Of a DNA stretch of 64,000 nt, positions 35,046 to 46,156 are shown piece by piece. Below the pieces are notes generated by a model. That model saw nothing but the letters and a program-made list of their open reading frames with translations. It searched no databases and had not been told where the DNA came from. Each line of letters opens with the position of its first letter. Within the stretch, counting starts at the first letter, position 1. The position numbers and the translations under genes were made by a program. This stretch comes from Erinaceus europaeus (lineage: Eukaryota; Chordata; Mammalia; Eulipotyphla; Erinaceidae). The stretch is taken from NCBI RefSeq assembly GCF_950295315.1, contig NC_080172.1:112547512-112611511 (forward strand), in the 5' to 3' direction.

Positions 35046-36650
35046 CAGTTAGATTTAGTACCATGCCCCAGGCCTCCTCCCTGACAACTTTATCATCACT
35101 GTTAAGAGTTGCATGCTAGTAGCAAGAGAACTGTGATCATCAGGTCTACCACATGGTAAATGCTCAGTTTTTGTTAAATAGGGATTGCTGAGTGTGCCAA
35201 ATATCAACAATTTAAAATTCTAAACTCTGTAAATTCTAAACACCTGCACTTGGAATGTGCTGTCTTTCACTTAGGAGCATTTAGAGACCTGGGCATTTCT
35301 GAAAGATTTGTATTTCTCTGCTCTTCCGAAAGGAAAAACTAGGTTAGGATGTGTCACAGATCTAAGTTTTTACACTCAAGAAATCTGATTTATGTAGCCA
35401 CAGTGATGCAGCAACAATGCAGAATAATCTTGAAATCTTAGAGCAGAAGAATAAAGATGGTCCACAGGGGTGAAGAATGTAAGGTGTTTGTTTTTTTTTT
35501 TTTACCAATAGTCCAGAGAATATATATCTACCTAATGTGGGCAAAGTGCCAGCCTAGCTTCTCTGAATATTATTCCCCAGCAGGTTGGCACACTGGAATT
35601 CATTTTATCAAACACAAATACAGAGTACCATGTGTTTTATTTCTGCATCCAAGATACTCCAGACTATTAGACAGAGAACTGTCTACATGAACCTGAGACC
35701 TTGTTTCTCCCACTTTTTCTTTCTATTCCTTCTTCGAAGTTCCCATAGAGGCAAATCTTTGAGGAGACAACCTCATGCCAATCACATGGGGGATTTTTCT
35801 GAAATGAAAATGATGGATGTTGCCAAACAGATAATCTGAAATATGTGCTTCAAAAACTGAAACCACTAAGAGGTCCCTGTGCATATTCCCCAGAAAGGTG
35901 TGAGAATGATGTGTCACTTGGATGGTGAGCTATGTTACCATGTGCATGAGCTAAGCTGGAGCCCATCCTCCGCTGCTTTGCAGGAAACTTCATTTGTGAC
36001 TTCTGTGCCTCTCTCCTCCTTCCTCTCTACATCTTCCTTTCCCCCTCCCTCTCTTCATCTCTGTCTCTATATGAAAGTCAGCCCATAGCATTGAAACCCC
36101 AGAAATGACCAAGCACAGAAGAAAATTAGGGGAAGAAAGGAGTATTTTAACTGTGGGATAAGTCTGAAATTTCCCTTTTCTCTCCATCCTGTCCACCCAA
36201 CAAATCACCTGGAGGAGGCTGAGAGTTGTGGGAGCCACAGAGCCAGTTGGAAAGAAATCCTTCGTGTGGATGGTTAACCAGTATGACCTAGGGACAAAAG
36301 ACATTTTGAAAGATATTTTGAGCTTCTGGGTAGATATGTTCTTATGGGACAAGGATGATTCATCTGCTCATTGAATATTTATTGTAAAGTCCTTTCCTAG
36401 GCCCCAAGGAGACAGTGAATAAAACCAACTCCATGCCTTTGTGGAGCTTACATGCCAAGGTGCGCAAGACTGTATCGTAAATACTATATATTATAGAGGT
36501 CAAGGAGGCAGTGAGAAGAAGACAGAAGAAGAGAGAGAAAGGAGAAAGTGCAGGGGAAAGAAAAGAAGCATCACACCTAGGAGGTAGTGAGGAAGGTCCC
36601 TCTGAGTTGGGAGTAAAGTTTCTGACTAGACAAAAGTGAGTCAAATTTCT

Positions 36651-36799
36651 TTTTATCTTTAATTTCTTTATTGGGGGATTAATGTTTTATATTTGACAGT
36701 AAATATAATAGTTTGTACATGCATAACATTTTTCAGTTTTCCACATAACAATACAACCTCCACTAGGTCTTCTGTCATCCTTTTTTTGACCAGTACGTA
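36651..36799 (-). mobile_element. 149-bp L1 3' end insertion with target duplication
   Basis: A strongly 5'-truncated antisense L1 3' UTR (TTTCTTTATTGGGGGATTAA) is bounded by the perfect 12-bp duplication AGTCAAATTTCT (36639-36650, 36800-36811). Confidence 0.92.
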
Positions 36800-37548
36800 A
36801 GTCAAATTTCTATCTCTTGGGCAAACACTATCTTGCAAGGGGAAATAGCATATGTCTGAGGCCATTTTTTTTTTTCGGTATGTTCTAGGAAATGGGTAAA
36901 TTTAGAAGTTTGGAACAGAGTGAGCATACAAAAGAAAGTTAGAAGATGAGCTGTGAGGTGTGTATGGGAGTGGGGGGGAGGTCTTGGAAATGGGGAACAC
37001 TGAAAGGTTTTGAGCAAAGAGATGACAGGGATTCACTTATATTTCTGAAGGGGGAGAAAAATAATCCCTTACTCCTGGTTGGGAACTGGTCAGTTTCAAC
37101 ATACAATCTTGATGAGCTGAAAGAAAAACAAAGGATTTTAAAAGATGTGAACTGGACAAAGCAGCCTGGAAAGTGAACATTGCTGTTCAGGTTCTTCTTT
37201 GCATGTTTCATCCCTTTGTCATTTTGGACAACTTCATGAACCTCTGTTTCTTTGTCTATAGAATGGGGATAATCGGGAGTCAGGCAGTAGTGCAGGAAGT
37301 CTGGCTAATTCTGTTTTCTGCTTCTGTCAATCTGTTTTCCCTTCCCTCAGTTTCCTTCTTCAGTTCAGTTATAGTTCAGTTCAGTTCAGTTATAGTATTA
37401 GCTTGTTCTGCTAACTGGCCTTTTAAGCTCAGCTATTTCAGCTTTCAGTTCTCTAATTACCTCAAAGTAGGTAGAATTTTCTTTGAGGGTCTCATCTGTT
37501 GTTTCCCTATTTCTGATAGCCTTTTCCTCCATAGTTGTCTTCATTTCT

Positions 37549-37932
37549 TTTTTTTTTTTACTTCTTTATTGGGGAATTAATGTTTTACATTCAACAGTAA
37601 ATATAATAGTTTATACATACATAACATATCCCAGTTTTCCATATAATAATACAACCCCCACTACGTCCTCTGTCATCCATCTTGTATCTGTATTCTCCCA
37701 ACACCCCATCCCAGAGTCTTTTATTTTGGTGCAGTACACCAATTCCAGTTCAGGTTCTACTTGTGTTTTCTTTTCTGATCTTGTTTTTCAATTTCTGCCT
37801 GAGAGTGAGATCATCCCATATTCATCCTTCTATTTCTGACTTATTTCACTTAACATGAATTTTTCAAGGTCCATCCAAGATCGGCTGAAAATGGTAAAGT
37901 CACCATTTTTTATAGGTGAGTAGTATTCCATG

Positions 37933-37992
<60 letters not shown>

Positions 37993-38042
37993 ACAACTTG
38001 TTCAGCCACTCATCTATTGTTGGACACCTGGATTTCTTCCAA
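37549..38042 (-). mobile_element. L1 3' end insertion carrying a long TA microsatellite
   Basis: An antisense L1 3' end is inserted in the older L1, flanked by GTTGTCTTCATTTCT (37534-37548) and GTTGTTTTCATTTCT (38043-38057). At about 37932-37990 the L1's own short TATATA stretch has grown to about 29 TA units. Confidence 0.9.
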
Positions 38043-39284
38043 GTTGTTTTCATTTCTGTGATTATTAGGTTTGTTATTACTTGCATACTTTTCTTATCTA
38101 TGGTTACATTTGGCTGATTTAGAGTTTCTTCTGGGCTCCTGTCCTGATTCGTTGTGGTAGAAGTTTTATTTAACCATTAAATTCATTGTGGTAGCTCTTG
38201 ATTTAACCATTTTTATTGATGTGGTTTTTATTTTTCTGTTTTATTTTTCTGTTCTGTCATTCTTCAGTGGTTGTGTTTTGAGTACAAGCCACACTATACT
38301 AAAGTCTTTTCAGAAATGTAGTCACAAACCTCAGAAATTACAACAATAGTAACTGAATCAAGGATTGATGCAGTTCAACCAATACCAGCTAGCCAAACAA
38401 CACCTCCAGTACAAGAAAAAAGAAAAAGACAAAAGAAGTGAAAGGAAAAAAGGCAAAGCAAGAATAGATAATTATGAAAATATACTGTCCACTATAAATT
38501 CTAAGGATAGCAAGAGGAGAAAGGAAAGTAGAAAAGAGTGCTACATACACAGAGAGTCCACTCTGAGTCAGATTTCTCCCACAAAATAATTCACAAATGA
38601 GTGTCAGTGAATTCAGAAAGCAAAAGAAGGAGGAAAAAAAGAGCAATGAAAGGAAAGAGTTTTTGTTTGTTTGGTTTGATTTTTTTGAATTAGCTAGAAG
38701 GAGAGAAAAAGGAGGGTAGAGGGAAGAGGAGAGAGAAACAAGTTCCTCCCACAATGGATAGGACACCCAGTCACCTATCAATGGGAAAAGCAACAACAGT
38801 GAATTTTGGTCAGCCTGAAGAGGAAGGAAAAGGGACACAAGTATATAATAATAGTAATAAAAAAAATGAAATAGATTAAAAACCCTAACAGTCAGTCTGA
38901 AGCTTGGACCACTCCAGACTGGCTGCATGCATTGCATGCAGCCTGGTCGCCTTTGTAAAAGAAGCAAAGACAACCAATTATAAGAAGTATCAAAAAAAAA
39001 AAAAAAAAAAAAAACTCCAGCTAATCTTTCCCAGGCAGGGCTGAGGCCCTGATTGGTCAGGTATTCTGTCACTCAAATAGAGCTCCAGCCCCCTTCAAAA
39101 AGAAAAGGAGAAGGAAAAGAGGAAGGCTTGGAATGACACCCCTGCTGAGCCAGGACTCTTGGTAAAGAAAATAGCTCCTCAGGAAGGCTGCTAGGAGCAG
39201 TTAGCCAGCCCCTGGGGCTGGTTCTGGGGTGGCAAGTAAGGGTGAGCTCAGAAATAGTCAAGCCAAAGATTTTCCTTCCTTTCT

Positions 39285-39880
39285 TTTTCTTTTTTTTATA
39301 TATATTTATTTATTCCCTTTTGTCGCCCTTGTTGTTTTATTGTTGTTGTTATTGATGTCGTTGTTGGATAGTGTTGGGCAGCACGCCAGCTCCCCGCTGC
39401 TTAATGCTGTGGTCTATTTACATAACCACTATTACCTAAGAACCGCCCTGCCTGCAGGGCACTGGTTTAATCCCCACTTATTCAGGAGCTTTTTCCTTCT
39501 CCCCACCCCCTATCCTACGAACATCCTCTTCTGACCTGACACTTCCGCCTCAGGACAGGATTGTGATTAGAGAATAGCTAGATTGCATTGCGTTCCTCAT
39601 CAATAAAGATTGAACTGCGTCCCACTCAGCCATGAGTCCCTGGTCATCTCTTTCCCTCGGGAGATGCTAGCCCGGCATCTGGTGCCGGAACAGGGACCAG
39701 CAGGATAGGACAGAGAGAAATGGAGAGAGGAGGGGAAGACAGAGAGGGGGAGAGGAAGATAGACACCTGCAGACCTGCTTCACCACTTGTGAAGCGACTC
39801 CCCTGCAGGTGGGGAGCCTTATGCCAATCTTGTGCTTTGCGCCATATGTGCTTAGCCACTGTGCTACTGCCTGACTCCCA
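39285..39880 (-). mobile_element. Young-type SINE, antisense, split by an LTR
   Basis: Tail half at 39285-39371 (ATTCCCTTTTGTCGCCCTTG), body and head at 39703-39880 (GACAGAGAGAAATGGAGAGA to CTGCCTGACTCCC). The LTR insertion duplicated GGATAG. Confidence 0.92.
39372..39702 (+). mobile_element. LTR plus primer-binding site, no internal region
   Basis: The LTR (39372-39677, TGTTGGGCAG to CCCGGCA) is related to the one at 34368: both share TATTTACATAACCACT, an AATAAA, and GAGTCCCTGGTC/GAGTCCCTAGTC. It is followed by TC and TGGTGCCGGAACAGGGAC (39680-39697), 16 of 18 matches to the tRNA-Lys primer-binding site. After CAGCA comes the perfect 6-bp target duplication GGATAG (39366-39371, 39703-39708). 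No viral coding sequence is present. Confidence 0.88.
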
Positions 39881-40159
39881 GATTTTCCTTTCTTTGTTCT
39901 TTTGGCCTCTGTTTGCCAGCCCAAGAGTGGGTTATAGGACTCTTTTTGGTGACACCTTGACCCCCCCCCCCTTACTCACCCTTTCACAGACGGCCCAGAT
40001 ATCCTACCCTCTCCAGAAAATCTCAGGTTGTAATCCGCTTCTTTTTGGAGCTCACACCAGGTGTTGTCTCCAAGTTGCCATCTTGGCTCCCTCCAGAACT
40101 TGTACTTTTCTAGAGAGCAGACATTTGAACTTCAGGGGAAGGGAATGGAAATCAACTAA

Positions 40160-40166
40160 GTCTTTT

Positions 40167-40206
<40 letters not shown>

Positions 40207-40508
40207 TTTTTTTTTTTTTTTTTGCCTCCAGGATTATCACTGGAGCTTGGTGGTTGCCTGCACTACAAATGCACTGTTCTTGGCAGCCATATTTTTTCCC
40301 CATTGTTGTTATTGTTGTTGGATAGGACAGAGAGAAATTGAGAGTGGAGGGAAAGACAGAGAGGGGAAAAGAAAGATAGACACCTGCAGATTTGCTTCAA
40401 TGCTTGAGAAGTGACCCCCTTGCTGGTGGGGACCTAGCAGGGCTGGAACTGAGATCCTTGCACCAATCCTTGTGTGCTTAACCTGGTGCACTACTGCCCA
40501 GCTCCCTA
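40160..40508 (-). mobile_element. tRNA-derived SINE with TTTC tail expansion, antisense
   Basis: (TTTC)n at about 40165-40205 and poly-T, GCCTCCAGGATTATCACTGG, body, head ending CTACTGCCCAGCTCCC. Confidence 0.9.
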
Positions 40509-40509
40509 A

Positions 40510-40795
40510 TTTTTTTTTTTTTAAATTTATTTTTTCCCTTTTGTTGCCCTTGTTGTTTTATTGTTGTAGTTATTATTGTTGTTGTCGTTGTTGGATAGGA
40601 CAGAGAGAAATGGAGAGCGGAGGGGAAGAGAGAGAGGAGGAGAGAAAGATAGACACCTGCAGACCTGCTTCACCGCCTGTGAAGCGACTCCCCTGCAGGT
40701 GGGGAGCCGGGGTTCGAACCGGGATCCTTATGCCGGTCCTTGTGCTTTGCGCCACCTGCGCTTAGCCCGCTGCACTACAGCCCGACTCCCTCTCC
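40510..40795 (-). mobile_element. Young-type tRNA-derived SINE, antisense
   Basis: TTCCCTTTTGTTGCCCTTG tail, GACAGAGAGAAATGGAGAGC body, GGGGAGCCGGGGTTCGAACC, head ACTACAGCCCGACTCCC. One of the least diverged copies. Confidence 0.93.
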
Positions 40796-40884
40796 CTAAT
40801 TTTCTGATACTTAAATTTCCAAATTTGATCGGGAACTGCCTAACAACTTGATACATGATACTTGTTAAAAGGAGAAGAAAAAAA

Positions 40885-41100
40885 AAAAGACCTAAGGTCA
40901 ATAGTTTCCAGTGAGCAAGGACCCTGGGTCAAGTCCCTGCTCACCTCCTGAAGGAAACAGCTTTATGAGCACTTACACAGTACTTCCATTCTCCTCTTCT
41001 CCTTCTCCTTCTTTATCTTCTTCTTCCTGTCTCCCTCTCTATTTCTCTTCCCTCTCAATTACTGTCTTTATCCAAAATAAATAAATAAAGATATTTTAAA
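40885..41100 (+). mobile_element. Diverged tRNA-derived SINE
   Basis: GAGCAAGGACCCTGGGTCAA, CTCACCTCCTGAAGGAAACA, pyrimidine-rich body, AAATAAATAAATAAAG tail. Confidence 0.7.
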
Positions 41101-41182
41101 ATATATCTTTTAAAATTATAGAAATGCCTTATTTGCATTCGATGAAAAACCTTTTGAACTAATCCTAATGAAAACATAACTA

Positions 41183-41375
41183 AGGGCTGGGGAGATAGCA
41201 TAATAGTTATGCAAAAGCCTTTCAGGCCTGAGGCTCTGAGGTCCCAGGTTCAATCCCCAGCACCACCAGAAGCTAGAACTGAGCAGTGTTCTGGTCTCTT
41301 CCTCTCTAATGGTATCTTTCCCTCTGTATCTACTCTTTCTCATTAAAGTGAATAAAATATTTAAAAAAAAAGAAA
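41183..41375 (+). mobile_element. Second SINE family (GGTTATGCAAA type)
   Basis: GGGCTGGGGAGATAGCATAA, GGTTCAATCCCCAGCACC, GAGCAGTGTTCTGG, then CTCATTAAAGTGAATAAA. The clearest copy of this family here. Confidence 0.85.
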
Positions 41376-41871
41376 ATACAACTAGGTAGATTTCAAAACA
41401 GTGCTTTTTAAACATGCAGTATAAATTATTAGATGTTGGAAAAACATTTACAAAAAAATTAAGATATGGAATTGACTCCTGAAAAAAAAAAATCTCTCTG
41501 TCTGGTGACCCACAATCCAAAATATTTATAGAAAAGATGTCAAAAAATTAAAAGATGCCATAATTATCGCCTTCTCATATATGAAAAATAATGCCAGGCT
41601 CATCTTCTCTCTTAAATAAAAAACAACCTTGATGTTGCCTAGGGATTTCCCTCATATCATTTTATCAGCACTGCTTTCAGAACTGAAACTTCCCCTTCCT
41701 GTCCTGAGCTGAACTCTCTTCTCCCTCATATGGCCATGTCCTGGGGCTCAAATTCTGTGAAAATGACATCGCTGGGGGTATGGGATGTCTCTGCAGATAT
41801 AATTAAATATCTCAAGGTGAGATCATCATGGGTTAGCTGGGTTGGCCATAAATTCAATGATAAGTGTTCTT

Positions 41872-42155
41872 TTTTATTATTTATTTATTTATTTATTCCC
41901 TTTTTGTTGGCCTTGTTGTTTTTTATATTGTTGTTATTGATGTCGTCGTTGTTGGATAGGACAGAGAGAAATGGAGAGAGGAGGGGAAGACAGAGAGGGG
42001 GAGAGAAAGATAGACACCTGCAGAACCTGCTTCACCACCTGTGAAGCGATTCCCCTGGAGGTGGGGAGCCAGGGGCTCCACCAGGATCCTTATACCAGTC
42101 CTTGACCTTTGTGCCACCTGTGCTTAACCCGCTGCGCTACTGCCTGACTCCCATG
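41872..42155 (-). mobile_element. Young-type tRNA-derived SINE, antisense
   Basis: ATTTATTCCCTTTTTGTTGG tail, GACAGAGAGAAATGGAGAGA, head ACTGCCTGACTCCC. Confidence 0.92.
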
Positions 42156-42187
42156 ATATGTGTTCTTAAAAGAAGTAGTGAATTAAT

Positions 42188-42395
42188 GGGGGTGGGTAGT
42201 GGCACACCTGGTTAAGCACACATAGTACTAAGCACAAGGACCCACACAATAATCCCAGTTCGAGCCCCCTGGCTCCCCACCTGTAGGATGAATGCTTCGC
42301 AAGCAATAAAGCAGGTCTGCAAGTGTCTATATTTCTCTACCCCCCTCTGTCTTCCCCTCCCCTCTCAATTTCTCTCTATCCTATCCAATAAAACT
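42188..42395 (+). mobile_element. tRNA-derived SINE
   Basis: GGGGGTGGGTAGTGGCACAC, GGTTAAGCACACATAGTAC, CAGTTCGAGCCCCCTGGC, body, CTATCCTATCCAATAAAAC. Confidence 0.88.
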
Positions 42396-42399
42396 GGGA

Positions 42400-43245
42400 G
42401 GAAAAGAGAGAATCAGAAGGGTACGAGGGTGAATCCATCTGAAGATAAAGACAGGGATCAAAGAGACTCTGCCCTTAGCCAAAGGAACCACCAGACATTG
42501 GAGAAGTCTAGAAGACTCCTTTAGAGTTTTCAGAGAATCAAGTACCTGTTCCCTCATTCTTTTCTGATTTGTGGTCTTCAGAAATATGAGAAAATAAATC
42601 CCTATTTACAAAAGACATACCATTGGTGGCCATTTGTTCCAGCTGCTTTTCAGAAACTTACATACTCCATGATTAATTCATCTATGAGGGCAGTTCCCTC
42701 CTGCCCATCTAACCCATCCCAGATGGAGAACAACACTGGCTTCTTCAACTCTGACCTAGAGCCTTCCCCTTGGCACTCCCAAACAATGGGTTGGCAGCCA
42801 CTAAGCTTCCTTTGTGACAGACAGATGTTGCTAGACCTTCCCATGCTGTCATTCCATTTTTTCACTCATGTTGAAGGAATCCATGTTGAAAGAAATATGG
42901 CCTAGAACAATAGGTAGAGCCCACCCTTGCCGGACAGGTGGAAACCAAAGGCAGACACAGCTGCACTGCTTTCTCCACCCCTCTCTGTGCCTGATACTGA
43001 AACACTTTCCTTACTTAATACTCAACACTTGAGTGGTCAAAAGAACTTTCTTGACAAAACCCCAATATCAACTGAGAGAACATTCACCGAGTATTCCTTT
43101 ATGAATCTTCTATGGGTCAAGCACTGTGCCACAGATGGGAGCAGTGACTGGAAATTAATCATTCATAAAGCATGCCAGTAAAAATATTCCATTGGACTTG
43201 TGGCTGAAGGAAACTGGGGGTTGGGGAGGAGAGCATTCTTCTATC
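42400..43245. other. Unique intergenic sequence
   Basis: No repeat family and no convincing gene is seen between the SINE ending near 42395 and the hnRNP A1-like fragment. Short open frames here lack coding signs. Confidence 0.5.
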
Positions 43246-43500
43246 AAAGATCACCAGTTTGTGGGTCCAGAATTTGAGGACTGATTACTGGAATTGTTAG
43301 AATCATTGTAGTGTCCACCATTTCCAAAAGTGTTGCTATTGCAACCACCAAAGCCAGCTCCATCACAGCTGCCTCTCCTGCCATAGCCACTGCCCTGGTT
43401 TGCATAATACTGTCTAGCACTTCCATGGTGGGGACAAATCAATGGATTCAGCAATGATGGTGGTTTGGGTAGAGGTGGTCCTGGCTACTCTGGAGAAAGC
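43245..43500 (-). pseudogene. HNRNPA1-like pseudogene: hnRNP A1 processed pseudogene fragment
   Basis: On the minus strand the frame reads [20 protein letters not shown], later [20 protein letters not shown] and PTNW. This aligns with the Gly-rich C-terminal domain of hnRNP A1 (YGNQGSGYGG... [20 protein letters not shown]), an RNA-binding splicing factor. Many Gly codons have changed and the RNA-recognition motifs are absent. The order without introns suggests an old retrocopy, though this part of the parent gene also spans few exons. Upstream on the same strand the match fades near 43500. Not functional. Confidence 0.75.
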
Positions 43501-43536
43501 AGAAGCTATTTATTTCTCTCTCTTTTTTTTTTTTTT

Positions 43537-43612
43537 GCTGAGTTCCAGTAACACTTTATTTACAAAAAATGGGTGGGTTGGGTTTGATCTGCCAGCTGTA
43601 GTTTGTTAACTT
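43537..43612 (+). mobile_element. hAT-type DNA transposon fragment
   Basis: GCTGAGTTCCAGTAACACTT, TATTTACAAAAAATGGGTGG and the terminal GCTGTAGTTTGTTAAC match the 3' end of a common eutherian non-autonomous hAT (MER-type) transposon whose terminus reads GTAGTTTGCCGACCCCTG. The last terminal bases are lost. Confidence 0.6.
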
Positions 43613-43617
43613 TTTTT

Positions 43618-44110
43618 AAAATTTATTTTTTATTTAAGAAAGGATAAATTAACAAAACCATAGGGTAGGAGGGGTACAACTCCACACAACTCCCACCACC
43701 CAATCTCCATATTCCATCCCCTCCCCTGATAGCTTTCCCATTCTCTATCCCTCTGGGAGCATGGACCCAGTGTCGCTGTGGGTTGCAGAAGGTGGAAGGT
43801 CTGGCTTCTGTAATTGCTTCCCCGCTGAACATGGAAGTTGACTGGTCAGTCCATACTCCCAGTCTGCCTCTCTCTTTCCCTAGTAGGGTGGGTCTCTGGG
43901 GAAGCAGAGCTCCAGGACACATTAGTGGGGTCTTCAGTCCAGGGAAGCCTGGCCAGCATCCTGATGGCATCTGGAACCTGGTGGCTGAAAAGAGAGTTAA
44001 CATACAAAGCCAAACAAATTGTTGAACAGTCATGGACCCAAAGGTTGGAACAGAGGAGAGGAAGTGTTGGGGGGGTACCCACTGCAAACTCTAGTGTACT
44101 CCTGCTTTCA
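43618..44110 (-). repeat. Unclassified repeat family, antisense
   Basis: CAAAACCATAGGGTAGGAGG, CCCTCTGGGAGCATGGACCC, GCTGAACATGGAAGTTGAC, TGGAACCTGGTGGCTGAAA. Confidence 0.85.
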
Positions 44111-44739
44111 GGTATATATTATGCACTAGTTTATGGATATGTGTAAACATATGCTCTCTCTCACAGAACCTGGTCTATATCTAGGTTTTGGGACTTTGTT
44201 AGAAAGTGAACCACCTGGGATGGAATTAGAGAATACCATGAAAGGAAAGGTCTCACCCGAGTAATGAAGCTGAAGGGTTGTCATTCCACCCGTGAAGTCT
44301 CTGGATACAGTCTGAGCTGAAGCATGTTGAGGTGGCAATCGTTGCGTTGATTAGGTTGCGATTGGAAGATGCAATATTATTTGATATGAATTGAGAGAGG
44401 CATGCAGGAAAGTGGACCCTATCCTAAGGTTCCAGGACGGGGAAATATAGGCTCTATAGTGGAGATGTGAGGTTACTGCTGTCTTAGGGTTCAGAAAGAC
44501 AATGGATAGTTAGTGTTATCATCACATTATTTGGTAATTGGGTTAACTTTGAAAAGTCCTTTTGTTAGGGTTTGCTGTATAGTACCCAGTATCTTGTATA
44601 TAGCAGTGCCACTGGTTGCTTCTGATCTACTTGGTCTAGGCTTTTGAGAGAGTTCGCATATCAAATACACAGCCTATATATTAAAAAGACTCAGTCTGTG
44701 TTTCAAAAACTTCAAGACATAGAATTAATTTTCCCCCTC

Positions 44740-45107
44740 TCATATTAATTAGTGATTTATATGACTACACTTTACTAAGAGTGTACATAAACACCATTCC
44801 AACCACCAAAAGACCATGTCCTATCCCACCCACCCCCACCCCCCACCTGCCCAGGAAGCTGCATGTCTACCCCTCACCACAGGGTTTTTACTTTGGTGCC
44901 CTACTTTCAATTTAGTCAGATCCTGCTTTTAGTTTCCCTTTCAGATCTTCTTTCTCAACTTCTGTTGATGAGTGGGATCATCCCATACTCATCTTTATCT
45001 TTCTGACTTAGCTCACTTAACATAATTCCTTCTAGCTCTCTCCAAGATATGTCAGAGAAGGTGGGTTCATTGTTCTTGATAGCTGTATAGTATTTCTCTA
45101 TTTTCTT
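44740..45107 (-). mobile_element. Old L1 3' end, antisense
   Basis: ATGAGTGGGATCATCCCATA, CTTAGCTCACTTAACATAAT and GATAGCTGTATAGTATTTC parallel the antisense ends of the other L1s. It is older and more diverged. Confidence 0.7.
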
Positions 45108-45545
45108 CAAAAAAATTATTTTATTTATAAAAAGGAAATATTGACAAAACCATAGGATAAGAGGGGTACAACTCCACACAATTCCCACCACCAGAACTCT
45201 ATATCCGATCCCCTCCCCTGATAGCTTTCCTATTCTTTAACCCTCTGGAAGTATGGACCTAAGGTCATTGTGGGATGCAGAAGATTGATGGTCTGGCTTC
45301 TGTAATTGTTTCCCCACTGAACATGAGCATTGGCAGGTCGATCCATACTCCCAGCCTGCCTCTCTCTTTCCCTAGTGGGGCAGGGCTCTGGGGAAGCGGA
45401 GCTCCAGGACACATTGGTGAGGTTGTCTGCCCAGGGAAGTCTGGTTGGCATCATGCTAGCACCCTATCCAGAGAATCCCAGGTCACAAGCTGCTGCTTGT
45501 TGGAGCTCACACCAGTCGCTGCTTCTAAGTCGCCATCTTGGATCT
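45108..45545 (-). mobile_element. Chimeric repeat: L1 5' leader joined to the unclassified repeat's 3' part
   Basis: Plus-strand 45108-45460 is the 3' portion of the unclassified family. From 45461 it continues into CCCTATCCAGAGAATCCCAG and ends GTCGCCATCTTGGATC, the antisense of an L1 5' end like that at 39990-40095. On the minus strand the element is therefore an 85-nt L1 5' leader, then the distal repeat part, then an A/T-rich tail. Confidence 0.75.
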
Positions 45546-45549
45546 CTCT

Positions 45550-45675
45550 TTTTTAATCTTTTTACCAAAGCACCGCTCAGCTGTGGAAATGGTGGTGCAG
45601 GGAATTGAACCTAGAAAATCAGAATCTCAGGCATGGAAGACTTTTGCATAACCACAGAGCTATCTTTCCTGCCAA
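45550..45675 (-). mobile_element. Second SINE family copy, antisense
   Basis: AGCACCGCTCAGCTGTGGAA, GGGAATTGAACCTAGAAAAT, TTTTGCATAACCACAGAGCT. Confidence 0.75.
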
Positions 45676-45752
45676 CAGTATATTACTTATGTTCTTACAA
45701 TTATAATCATTCTATATAACACTGAGATAAATGTTGAATTATAAATCATCCC

Positions 45753-46035
45753 AGGGAGTCAGGCAGTGGTATACCCAGTAGAGTGCTCATGTTGCCATGT
45801 ACAAGGACCCAGGTTCAAGTCCTCAAGTCTTCACTTGCAGGGAAGAAACTTCCATGTACAGTAAAGCAGTGCTGCATGTGTCTCTTGATCTCTTTGTCCT
45901 ATCAATAAAAGAAAAGGGAAAAAAAGAAAAAATAATGGCCACTGAGATAAATTGAATTCATCATGCCAGCACTGAGTCCCAGTGATAACCCTGGTGGTCA
46001 TAAAAAATTGCATGCAAATAAAATAAAATATCTTT
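45753..46035 (+). mobile_element. tRNA-derived SINE
   Basis: GGGAGTCAGGCAGTGGTATA, GGTTCAAGTCCTCAAGTC, body, then GATAACCCTGGTGGTCATAA. Confidence 0.85.
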
Positions 46036-46156
46036 AAAAATAAATAACTCACCACAGCTAAAAAAGAAAGGTCACCATTGATGCTGTTTACATAAGCTGC
46101 CAGACAAACACACAACAACACAGTTCAGATGTGGCTGTGTATAAAATTCAGAATTT

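Larger units (their letters stand above)
33641..37290. other. Intergenic region downstream of PDPN
   Basis: Apart from the split SINE/LTR (34290-35045) and the small L1 insertion (36651-36799), this stretch looks unique. Repeat-free parts are 33641-34285, 35050-36640 and 36812-37290. No gene is recognised. Confidence 0.55.
37290..40115 (-). mobile_element. 5' half of an old L1 (5' UTR and ORF1 start), antisense
   Basis: At 37310-37540 and 38060-38200 it parallels the antisense ORF1 region of the L1 at 56.8-57.1 kb (for example AGCTATTTCAGCTTTCAG). Its far end, CAAGTTGCCATCTTGGCTCC at about 40070-40095, is the typical L1 5' terminus on the other strand. The stretch between is likely 5' UTR. 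Later insertions split it: an L1 3' end, SINEs and an LTR. Confidence 0.7.

Noticed and set aside
38389..39072. A 227-codon open frame on the minus strand
   Set aside because: It reads through T/C-rich, low-complexity sequence in an old L1 5' UTR. Runs of Phe, Leu and Ser and a poly-A-derived Phe run show no coding character.
39720..40325. A 201-codon open frame
   Set aside because: It crosses a SINE body, L1 5' UTR remnants and a TTTC repeat. The same starting peptide recurs wherever the antisense SINE occurs.
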